Source of the DNA: Aquibaculum sediminis
GTDB taxonomy: Bacteria > Pseudomonadota > Alphaproteobacteria > Kiloniellales > DSM-21159
Assembly (NCBI RefSeq): GCF_040712085.1
Contig: NZ_JBFCVK010000005.1
Location: 1-64,000 of the forward strand
Direction: 5' to 3'
Length of the DNA: 64,000 nucleotides
In this document: in pieces, positions 32,060-39,081 of the stretch
How positions within the stretch are numbered: the stretch's first letter is position 1
Layout of the letters: every line of letters starts with the position of its first letter
Position numbers and translations under genes: made by a program
The notes under the pieces: model-generated
Seen by the model: only the letters and a program-made list of their open reading frames with translations
What the model was told of the DNA's origin: nothing
The model's database searches: none

Positions 32060-32542
32060 ATGACCATCAAGGTTGGCGACAAGATTCCCAGTGCAACGCT
32101 GCACGTCATGGGCCAGGACGGCCCCGAGGCCGTCACCACCGAAGAGCTCTTCGGCGGCAAGAAGGTGGTGCTCTTCGCCCTGCCGGGCGCCTTCACCCCC
32201 ACCTGCTCTGCCAGGCATCTGCCGGGCTATGTGGAAAAGGCCGAAGAGTTCAAGGGCAAGGGCGTCGATTCCATCGTGTGCCTGTCCGTCAATGACGCCT
32301 TTGTCATGGGCGCCTGGGGCAAGGACCAGCAGGTGGGCGACAAGGTGCAGATGGTCGCCGATGGCAGCGGCCAGCTCACCGAGGCCATGGGGCTGACCTT
32401 CGACCTGTCCGACAAGGGCCTGGGCAAGCGCTCGCAGCGCTATTCCATGCTTGTCGACGACGGCGTGGTGAAGGTGCTCAACGTCGAAGACTCTGGCGCC
32501 TTCGAGGTCTCGGCCGCCGAGACCATGCTCAAGGCCGTCTGA
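32060..32542 (+). CDS. Peroxiredoxin (Prx5-type)
   Basis: A 160-residue peroxidase that reduces hydroperoxides with a cysteine thiol. The peroxidatic cysteine is C49 in PGAFTPTCSARHLPGY; a second cysteine, C74 (SIVCLSVNDAF), is placed as in Prx5-like enzymes. FVMGAWGKDQ and LDLSDKGLGKRSQRY-like segments also fit. GGGAGAGCG precedes the ATG. It follows the DsbD/ScsB-like gene on the same strand, so a shared role in thiol redox control is plausible. Confidence 0.93.
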   Translation: MTIKVGDKIPSATLHVMGQDGPEAVTTEELFGGKKVVLFALPGAFTPTCSARHLPGYVEKAEEFKGKGVDSIVCLSVNDAFVMGAWGKDQQVGDKVQMVADGSGQLTEAMGLTFDLSDKGLGKRSQRYSMLVDDGVVKVLNVEDSGAFEVSAAETMLKAV

Positions 32543-32717
32543 AGCAGAAAACGGGGACTCACCGGCGCCGGCTGCAAGGCTTGGCGCCGGTGCTCCTGGG
32601 CGCCCGTTCACCGCGGGCAGCAAAGCGCTGCAGAGGGAATTGACGCCCCCGCCCACCTGCCTTAGGAAGAGGCGCCTCGCGCAACCCCCTGCAAACCGTC
32701 CCCGGGGTGCGCAGAAC

Positions 32718-32792
<75 letters not shown>

Positions 32793-32793
<1 letters not shown>

Positions 32794-33084
32794 ATTTTTC
32801 AATCAAATCAATTGTTTCCCGCAATTTGGAGCCTAGCGCTGATTCGCCGCTTTGTCGGCTGGGCTCCATCTGTGCTCCATTTAACGACTATTTAACCTTT
32901 CGCTTTCCGCACACCATTCCGCTGAGGCTCCAGCCAGATTCCACCTGGGCTCCAGTCAGGCTCCAGCGCCCTCCTTCCAGGAGCGGCGGTGACCAACATG
33001 CAGGGTGGGAAGTTTGGGGAGCGGTTGCGCTGCCTAAGGGGCGGACCCCGTTTGCGTAGCGGAGCGGTTCCTACGGGCGGCTAC
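32793..33084. promoter_or_regulatory. Left-end non-coding region with GGCTCCA heptamer cluster
   Basis: No gene is seen between attL and the relaxase stop. Six copies of GGCTCCA, its complement or a one-base variant lie at 32827, 32862, 32873, 32926, 32948 and 32959. A TTTAACCTTT motif at 32891-32900 resembles one near the right end. Clusters like this beside att sites are typical of integrase arm-type or excisionase binding sites. Confidence 0.6.
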
Positions 33085-34692
33085 TCATCCGCCCGGAACG
33101 CGGATGCCTGGCGGAACTTTGGGGTCCTGTGGGGGCGCCGACCGATTGGACGCAGGCTCCTGGGCTTCCGCCTGCTCTTGCTGCCACTGCGCCTTGATAT
33201 GGGCAGGCGGCTGCCAATCCGGCTTACCCTTGACCTCGAAATGCACGCGTTGGCGCTGTGCCTCCAGCCATGCCAGTTCCAGAAAGCCCTGGCTGCCGGA
33301 GCAGAGCACCGCACCGCCCCATTCGCGTTTGGCTTTGCTCATCGCAAGCGCGATGGCCTCGGGGTGTGCCTTGTCGAAGAGGCAGCGGTTGCCGTAGTCG
33401 GCGATGCGCCAGTCCTTGCCCGTTACCAGAACGTGCGTGTCCCTGGCTTTTGCCTGGCAGCCGAGACGACGCCAGCGCGCGGCGACGGCCTCGGCCTGGC
33501 GACGAGTCTGGATGGCCGCGCCGACCAGAGGATGGGCGATGGCGCCTGCGGCGGGCCTGGTCTGCGGCTTGGGCGTCGGAACAGCAGGAGGCAGAGGATA
33601 AAGCCTGCGCGGGTTGCGCCTGTAGGCTGCCCTCAGTCGTGCGGCGGCGAGTCTATTCGCAAGCGCTCTTCTATCCGGTGTAGGCGCCGGTCGATCTGCA
33701 GCAGTGTCTGGTAGAGCTGCTCCAGGGGGTCGTCCCCTCCCTCCGGCGGGTTGTTCAGGTGGTCGAGGATGGCGCCGGTGTGTTTGTAGATCTTGCGCGT
33801 CTGGTCGTAGGTCGCTCGGCCGAGTTGCTCGGCGGGTGGCTGCTGCGGTGGTACGTGGATTTTCATGAGTTTCTCCTTTCATTCTGTGTTGCACGGCAGC
33901 TTTGCGGACGCCTGCGAAACGGTGCAGGGCGCCCAGGACGCGGCCATCGGAATGGGTGACGATCCAGGTGCCGGGCTTGTCGCCGGGGGCGATGCCCAGT
34001 CCCTGCTCCGCCAGGGCGGCTGTGAGCGCTTGCGCGCTGTCGCTTGCTTCCCAGGCGGCTTTGACTGCCGCGCGGGCTTGCGGCAGCGATAGGCCGTCGC
34101 GTTTTGCCGCCTGGTGCTGGTCGCTGGTGTAAGCGGCCTGGGGCAAAGGGCCGGATGTGAGGCCCCCCTGCTCCAGCTTCTGTGCTGCGGTAGTGCGCCC
34201 CTCGGCCTCCAGGGCAGCGACCACGGCGGTGTTGTGTCGCCCGCGCGTCAGCTTGTGACCGAAGCGCAGTTCGGCGCGCCGCGCAATCTTCTCTTGGCGC
34301 AGGTAGCTGTGCGAACTGCACAGCACGCGCCAGGTGAGTGGGTCGACTTCTGGCACAAGCAGGTGCCAGTGCTGTCCGAAGCCCGCATTCCTGGCGCGGG
34401 GTTTCTGGTGCTCGACGATCAGGCAGCGCTGCAGGTCAAAGCCGAACTCATCAGCCAGTGACTGGAACACCCCGACGGCCTCGCGTCGCTCCAGCGGTGC
34501 GTCCGGATTGACCGAGAAGTGGCGCAGGGCATAGCGCCGCTGCCAGGCTCGGGCGTCGGCCACCGCGTCAGCCAATAGCGGATCAGCGCCTCGCAGACGG
34601 GTCACCTTCTCGTTGTCTTTCCCACGCAGCACATGCGCGGCGACCGCTTGGTGGCCGCTGTCGGCACGGATGCGCGTGGACTTGATGATCAT
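33085..34692 (-). CDS. Relaxase/mobilization nuclease with LPD7-like C-terminal domain
   Basis: A 535-residue relaxase that should nick the element's oriT and lead transfer. Residues about 1-170 look like a MobA/VirD2 nuclease: RRYALRHFSVNPDAPLE, LIVEHQKPRARNAG, the metal-binding GQHWHLLVPEVDP, and SSHSYLRQEKIARRAELRFGH. A Pro/Arg-rich linker (about 275-385) is followed by a region resembling the LPD7 domain (TGKDWRIADYGNRCLFDKAH; SKAKREWGGAVLCSGSQGFL) found in mobile-element proteins. The start overlaps the MobC-like stop in ATGA. A second reading frame with a strong ribosome site is nested in the linker (33633-33866). Confidence 0.82.
   Translation of the reverse strand: MIIKSTRIRADSGHQAVAAHVLRGKDNEKVTRLRGADPLLADAVADARAWQRRYALRHFSVNPDAPLERREAVGVFQSLADEFGFDLQRCLIVEHQKPRARNAGFGQHWHLLVPEVDPLTWRVLCSSHSYLRQEKIARRAELRFGHKLTRGRHNTAVVAALEAEGRTTAAQKLEQGGLTSGPLPQAAYTSDQHQAAKRDGLSLPQARAAVKAAWEASDSAQALTAALAEQGLGIAPGDKPGTWIVTHSDGRVLGALHRFAGVRKAAVQHRMKGETHENPRTTAAATRRATRPSDLRPDAQDLQTHRRHPRPPEQPAGGRGRPPGAALPDTAADRPAPTPDRRALANRLAAARLRAAYRRNPRRLYPLPPAVPTPKPQTRPAAGAIAHPLVGAAIQTRRQAEAVAARWRRLGCQAKARDTHVLVTGKDWRIADYGNRCLFDKAHPEAIALAMSKAKREWGGAVLCSGSQGFLELAWLEAQRQRVHFEVKGKPDWQPPAHIKAQWQQEQAEAQEPASNRSAPPQDPKVPPGIRVPGG
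33633..33866 (-). CDS. Candidate nested small protein inside the relaxase gene
   Basis: A 77-residue frame lies wholly inside the relaxase gene in another reading frame. Its ATG is preceded by AAAGGAGAAACTC, a near-perfect ribosome site. The product (MKIHVPPQQPPAEQLGRATY, then a charged helical tail with LYQTLLQIDRRLHRIEERLR) looks like a real small amphipathic protein. In the relaxase frame the same DNA encodes only a Pro/Arg-rich linker that could tolerate overprinting. Nested mob genes are known from IncQ plasmids such as RSF1010 (mobB within mobA). I do not recognise the family. Confidence 0.55.
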   Translation of the reverse strand: MKIHVPPQQPPAEQLGRATYDQTRKIYKHTGAILDHLNNPPEGGDDPLEQLYQTLLQIDRRLHRIEERLRIDSPPHD

Positions 34693-35033
34693 CGCGCGGC
34701 CCGCCGATCGTCGAGCGCTGCGGTCACCTGTCGCTGCATGTTCTCGACAGCACGCGCGATGCGCTCGGACGCCTGCTCCGGAAGTGCCTCTCCCGCATTC
34801 ATACGGCGGGCAATCTGATTGGCGTTGTTGCCGAGCCGCCCCACGGCGCCGCGCAGGGCCACCAACTCGGCGAGTAGCTGGCGCTCGGTGTCGGCGTCGC
34901 GGCAGGCGGCGTGGGCGGCCAGGACCGCGCGGACATAAGCCGACAGCGGTTCGTCGGCCGCCCGGGCGGCGGACTCAAGCTCGCGCTTGAGGGCGGCGTT
35001 GAGGCGGAAGCGGATGATCTCGTCGTGTCTCAT
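34689..35033 (-). CDS. MobC-like mobilization accessory protein
   Basis: A 114-residue protein that fits the MobC family of relaxosome proteins. It starts MRHDEIIRFRLNAALKRELE, a ribbon-helix-helix-like opening (SAARAADEPLSAYVRAVLAA), then has LRGAVGRLGNNANQIARRMN, the family's signature. The ATG at 35033 has AAAGGAG upstream. Its stop overlaps the relaxase start in ATGA. It should bind oriT, expected just upstream, and help the relaxase melt the DNA. Confidence 0.82.
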   Translation of the reverse strand: MRHDEIIRFRLNAALKRELESAARAADEPLSAYVRAVLAAHAACRDADTERQLLAELVALRGAVGRLGNNANQIARRMNAGEALPEQASERIARAVENMQRQVTAALDDRRAAR

Positions 35034-35295
35034 AAGGCAGTCTCCTTTGACCGTTTGTGTGTGCCGTGTTGGGGGTCCACGGGGGCGCCGCCCCCTGGCC
35101 AGCTGCGCTTTGTGGAACAAAGGGCATGGCTGGCTACCAACGGCTGTCCTGAGGGTAAGTGAGGCTGCCGGGTTAAAAGCGGGTTAACGTTTTGGGAAAA
35201 GGGGGAGGGCGCAGGGGTTCTGAGCGCAGGAGGTCGTGGCTCAGCTACAAGAACGTCTCACGACGAGTGCTGGTCTCTATTATTGCCCTGGGCGG

Positions 35296-35355
35296 GGCGG
35301 GCGCGGCGCCCCCACACAGCGCAAGCGCGCGCCCCGCCCGCCGCCGTCAGGCGGC
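35296..35355. repeat. Compound stem-loop element, left copy
   Basis: GGCGGGCGCGGCGC (35296-35309) pairs with GCGCCCCGCCCGCC (35329-35342) with one mismatch. The loop includes AGCGCAAGCGC, and an overlapping hairpin GCCGCC-GTCA-GGCGGC follows at 35340-35355. A diverged copy lies at 52938-52997. The two stems cannot form fully together, because they share bases. Confidence 0.6.
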
Positions 35356-35672
35356 AGGTGTTTCCCACTGACGGGGAGAATTATCCGAGGGGGCAATCTC
35401 GCCTGATATCGACGGTGAAGGGCGGCGATCCTGGGCGGCAAGCAGGGTCTAGAGTTGACGCTGGCACGGGTGCTGTAACCTCTGCCGGTGGAGTGGCAAC
35501 TGCAGCTGGTAAACCTGTGCCAAAACCTAAGTGGCGGGCAGACGTCCGGAGTAAGCTCTGCGAGCCTTTAAACTGTCTTAACCCGTTCTGAACTGCTAGT
35601 CTGGCGGGAAATGGGAGCGACTTGAACGTCAGGATGGCCTTGCGCCAGTGATGACCGAAAGCGGCGTGGCAG

Positions 35673-35687
35673 GTTACCTAGGGTAAC
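35673..35687. promoter_or_regulatory. Perfect palindrome GTTACC-TAG-GGTAAC upstream of hsdM
   Basis: A 6+3+6 inverted repeat lies 145 bases before the hsdM start in an otherwise non-coding stretch. It resembles controller-protein operators of restriction-modification systems, but no controller gene is visible nearby. Confidence 0.4.
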
Positions 35688-35832
35688 GAGTGGACCGCTG
35701 TTAGATTCGCCAAGCACGATGGCCTGCCGGGCTTTAAGGTGGCCGGTGCATGACCGCTTAATTGGTCGGACCTCGATAGCTGGACTGATCAGCAAAAAAA
35801 AGCGGCGCAGAAAAAGGCGCGAGGGGCAGTAC

Positions 35833-37965
35833 GTGAGCGATCTGAATATCAGCAACTTCATCTGGAACATCGCCGACGATGTCCTTCGAGACGTGTACGT
35901 CCGGGGGAAATACCGAGACGTCATTCTACCCATGACCGTCATTCGTCGCCTCGATGCTGTGCTGGAGCCGACGAAAGAAGCGGTGCTCTCCATGAAGACC
36001 CAGCTCGACAAGGCAGGGGTCGCGAACCAGCATGCCGCTCTGTGCAAAGCATCGGGAGAGGCATTTTATAACACCTCTCAGTTTCGCCTGCGCGATTTGA
36101 CGTCCAGAGCGCGACGGCAGCAGCTGAAGGCCGACTTCGAGGCTTACCTCGACGGGTTCTCGCCTAACGTTCAGGAAGTGCTGGATAAGTTTAAGTTCCG
36201 CAATCAGATTCCCACGCTCGTCGAAGCAGATGTCCTCGGCTTCCTGATCGAAAAATTTCTGGAACCCTCTGTAAATCTTAGCCCAAAGCCGGTCCTGCAC
36301 CAGGACGGGAGCGTCCGGCTTCCCGGCCTCGACAACCATTCTATGGGCACGATCTTCGAGGAGCTCATCCGCCGCTTTAACGAAGAGAACAATGAGGAGG
36401 CGGGCGAGCACTTCACGCCGCGCGACGTGGTAGAGCTCATGGCCTACCTCATCTTCATGCCGGTCGCCGACCATATCGAATCAGCAACATATCTTGTTTA
36501 CGACGGTGCCTGTGGCACGGGCGGCATGCTGACGGTGGCGGAAGAGACGCTGATCAAGCTCGCCACAGACCATGGCAAGGACGTGTCCGTCCACCTGTAT
36601 GGGCAGGAGGTCAACCCAGAGACCTTCGCCATCAGCAAGGCGGACCTCATTCTTAAGGGCGAAGGCGCCGAAGCCGAGAACATGAAGTATGGCTCGACCC
36701 TATCGGGTGATGCCTTCCCGTCGAGTGAGTTCGACTTCATGCTGTCGAACCCTCCCTACGGCAAGAGCTGGAAATCCGACCTTGATCGGCTCGGCGGCAA
36801 AAAGGACATCCGTGACCCGCGATTCGTCATCGAGCACGGCGGCGATCCCGAGTACAGCCTGATCACGCGCTCCAGCGATGGCCAGATGGTGTTTCTGGCC
36901 AACATGCTGAGCAAGATGAAGAAGTCCACCAAGGTCGGCAGCCGGATTGCTGAGGTCCACAACGGCTCGTCGCTGTTCACCGGCGATGCAGGCTCAGGCG
37001 AAAGCAACGTGCGGCGCTGGGTCATCGAGAACGATTGGCTTGAGGCCATCATCGCGCTGCCGCTGAACATCTTCTACAACACCGGCATCGCGACCTACAT
37101 TTGGGTGCTGAGCAATCGCAAGGCAGATACCCGCAAGGGCAAAGTCCAGCTGATCGACGCGACGGCATGGTTCAAACCGCTGCGGAAAAACCTCGGCAAG
37201 AAGAACTGCGTTCTAGGGCCGGACGACATCAAGCGCATCTGCGACAGCTTCATCAACAGCGAGGAAAGCGAGCAGTCGAAGATCTTCCCCAACGCGGCGT
37301 TCGGTTACTGGAAGGTGACGGTCGAGCGGCCCTTGCGCTTGAAGGTCGAGCTGTCGGCGAGCGCACAGCGTCACTTCGCAAAGGCGTGCGCAGAGGCCGG
37401 GGAAGAGTCACTTATTGGCGTTGTGGCAGCGGTGACCGAGCGGCTTGGCGAAGGCCCCCATCTCGATTTCAACCGCTTCCTTGAAGAATCCAAAGCTGTC
37501 GCGGGCAAGCGCGGCGTTCGTATGACGGCCAAACGCCAGAAGCTCTTGATAGCGGGACTGGGTATCAAGGATGCTGGAGCGGATCCGGTCATCAAGAGGG
37601 TGTCGAAGATCAAGCCGGGCGCCGATGCCGAAACCGATGCGCTGCACGGCAACTACCATCGGACCGTCGGCGGCCAACCGGTGATCGTCGAATACGAGCC
37701 GGACACGGAGTTGAGGGATACCGAGCAGGTGCCCTTCCTGGAAGACGGGGGTATCGAAGCATTTTTCCGGCGAGAGGTTCTGCCTCATGCGGTCGATGCC
37801 TGGATCGACCCGTCGAAAACCATCATCGGCTACGAAATCTCTTTCACGCGGCACTTCTACAAGCCGCAGCCCTTGCGCACTCTTGATGAAATCGAAGCGG
37901 ATATCCGCGCGCTGGAGAAAGAGACCGAGGGCTTGCTTGAGGACGTGCTCGCGGGAGGGCGCTGA
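35833..37965 (+). CDS. hsdM: Type I restriction-modification DNA methyltransferase subunit
   Basis: A 710-residue N6-adenine methyltransferase. The GTG at 35833 is chosen because GAGGGG lies upstream and the protein then begins SDLNISNFIWNIADDVLRD, the usual HsdM opening; earlier in-frame codons are Lys/Arg-rich and unlikely. The SAM-binding motif VYDGACGTGGML is at about residues 221-232 and the catalytic NPPYG at about 305-309. FTPRDVVELM and IATYIWVLSNRK are also typical. The C-terminal extension (KTIIGYEISFTRHFYKPQPL and a coiled tail) should bind HsdS. It leads the operon hsdM, PRTase, NADAR-hsdS, hsdR. Confidence 0.93.
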   Translation: MSDLNISNFIWNIADDVLRDVYVRGKYRDVILPMTVIRRLDAVLEPTKEAVLSMKTQLDKAGVANQHAALCKASGEAFYNTSQFRLRDLTSRARRQQLKADFEAYLDGFSPNVQEVLDKFKFRNQIPTLVEADVLGFLIEKFLEPSVNLSPKPVLHQDGSVRLPGLDNHSMGTIFEELIRRFNEENNEEAGEHFTPRDVVELMAYLIFMPVADHIESATYLVYDGACGTGGMLTVAEETLIKLATDHGKDVSVHLYGQEVNPETFAISKADLILKGEGAEAENMKYGSTLSGDAFPSSEFDFMLSNPPYGKSWKSDLDRLGGKKDIRDPRFVIEHGGDPEYSLITRSSDGQMVFLANMLSKMKKSTKVGSRIAEVHNGSSLFTGDAGSGESNVRRWVIENDWLEAIIALPLNIFYNTGIATYIWVLSNRKADTRKGKVQLIDATAWFKPLRKNLGKKNCVLGPDDIKRICDSFINSEESEQSKIFPNAAFGYWKVTVERPLRLKVELSASAQRHFAKACAEAGEESLIGVVAAVTERLGEGPHLDFNRFLEESKAVAGKRGVRMTAKRQKLLIAGLGIKDAGADPVIKRVSKIKPGADAETDALHGNYHRTVGGQPVIVEYEPDTELRDTEQVPFLEDGGIEAFFRREVLPHAVDAWIDPSKTIIGYEISFTRHFYKPQPLRTLDEIEADIRALEKETEGLLEDVLAGGR

Positions 37966-38007
37966 GCATGGCACCTAAATATTACTTTTAGGCGGCTTTG
38001 AGGCTCG

Positions 38008-38035
38008 CTGGGGGTAAGAAACTGGGGGTAAGAAA
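38008..38035 (+). repeat. 14-base tandem repeat in the hsdM-PRTase gap
   Basis: CTGGGGGTAAGAAA occurs twice head to tail at 38008-38021 and 38022-38035, directly ahead of the ribosome site AAGGGGG of the next gene. An inverted repeat CCTAAA/TTTAGG lies at about 37974-37992. Copy number could alter spacing or structure of the leader. Confidence 0.75.
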
Positions 38036-38049
38036 CAAGGGGGATGACA

Positions 38050-39081
38050 ATGACCGAACGAGACAAGCTTTTTGCGTCCGTCGCTACTACAACGGCTGAT
38101 TATCGTGAAGCTGACGGGGAAGCACCGACCCCGGAACGTGTCGAGCGTTGGGTCAACCAGTTTGAGGTCGCAGCTCAACTGCCAATTCTGCGCGAGATGG
38201 ATCACGTCCTGAAGCAGACGTACTTTTCCCGCGCGAACACAAGAAAGTTTCTTGCAGGGCTGTTCAAGACCGAAAAGCTGGTGGGCGAAGATCCATGCGC
38301 GTTCTGGAGGAGCGTCAAGTTCCTCGACATTCAAGGCGGCGGTGCAAGCCAGAAAGAGATGTTGGCGCTTTTCAGAGTCCTCCTGGAAAAGAAGTGTGGT
38401 TTCAAGATTGAGGACTGCGGCGCTGATCCGGACACGTTCATTTATCTCGACGATGCGATATTCTCTGGAGGACGCGTAAGCAGCGATCTCGCCGGCTGGA
38501 TCGAGACACACGCTCCGAAAACGGCGACGATCCACGTTATCGTCATCGCCACCCACCAAAGCTCCTATTTCAACCGCAACAGAGTGGGACAGGCCATAAA
38601 GGCTTCTGGCAAATCAATTGATGTTTACTGGTGGCGGGCGGTCGAGCTTGAGGACCGCAAGGCCCATACCACCACGTCCGATGTCCTTAGACCGGTCGCA
38701 ATCCCCGACGATGAGGCCGTGAATGCCTATGTCGCGGCTATGCGCTACCCGCCCCATTTGCGGACCGCGGGACACGTCGGCGGAAAGGGCATCTTTTCCA
38801 GTGATGCCGGACGCCAGCTGCTGGAATCGGAGTTCCTGAAGGCGGGCGTGCGCATCCGGCAGATGTGCCCGCATCTAAATCAGTACCAACGGCCGCTGGG
38901 CAACATGATCCTCGAAACGCTCGGCTTTGGCTCGCTGATCGTGACCTTCAGAAACTGCCCGAACAATGCGCCCCTCGCGCTTTGGGCAGGCGATCCTTGG
39001 GTCCCCTTGTTCCCTCGCACCACGAACAGCGACACCTCGATGCGCAGGTTCATGGCCATGCTGGCGCGGGAAGACTTCTAA
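38050..39081 (+). CDS. Phosphoribosyltransferase-like protein in type I R-M operon
   Basis: A 343-residue soluble protein with a PRPP-binding-loop-like segment, FIYLDDAIFSGGRVSSDLAGW (acidic pair then SGG, residues about 130-150), preceded and followed by alternating strands (ATIHVIVIATHQSSYF). This resembles the PRTase domains reported in nucleotide-centred conflict systems, rather than purine/pyrimidine salvage enzymes. I choose the ATG at 38050, six bases after AAGGGGG; the ATG at 38044 is too close to that site. It sits between hsdM and the NADAR-hsdS gene, whose ATG overlaps its stop (TAATG). A role in modifying a nucleotide, or DNA at the recognised site, is inference. Confidence 0.7.
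   Translation: MTERDKLFASVATTTADYREADGEAPTPERVERWVNQFEVAAQLPILREMDHVLKQTYFSRANTRKFLAGLFKTEKLVGEDPCAFWRSVKFLDIQGGGASQKEMLALFRVLLEKKCGFKIEDCGADPDTFIYLDDAIFSGGRVSSDLAGWIETHAPKTATIHVIVIATHQSSYFNRNRVGQAIKASGKSIDVYWWRAVELEDRKAHTTTSDVLRPVAIPDDEAVNAYVAAMRYPPHLRTAGHVGGKGIFSSDAGRQLLESEFLKAGVRIRQMCPHLNQYQRPLGNMILETLGFGSLIVTFRNCPNNAPLALWAGDPWVPLFPRTTNSDTSMRRFMAMLAREDF

Larger units (their letters stand above)
35034..35832. other. Long non-coding region between mob genes and hsdM; probable oriT and operon promoters
   Basis: I see no convincing gene in these 800 bases. It holds the MobC promoter, several inverted repeats, a compound stem-loop (35296-35355), a CTTTAAACTGTCTTAACCC motif shared with the right end (35566-35584), and a perfect GTTACC-TAG-GGTAAC palindrome (35673-35687) ahead of hsdM. 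Candidate nic-like strings are GGTAAGTG at 35154 and ATCCTG at 35428; neither is strong enough to fix oriT. Confidence 0.5.

Noticed and set aside
33863..34321. Second alternative frame inside the relaxase gene (about 150 codons, minus strand)
   Set aside because: It lacks a ribosome site and has Arg/Gly-rich shadow composition, unlike the nested 77-codon frame.
35283..35591. Plus-strand frame of about 100 codons upstream of hsdM
   Set aside because: It runs across the stem-loop element and has a repeat-driven Arg/Pro/Gly composition without a ribosome site.
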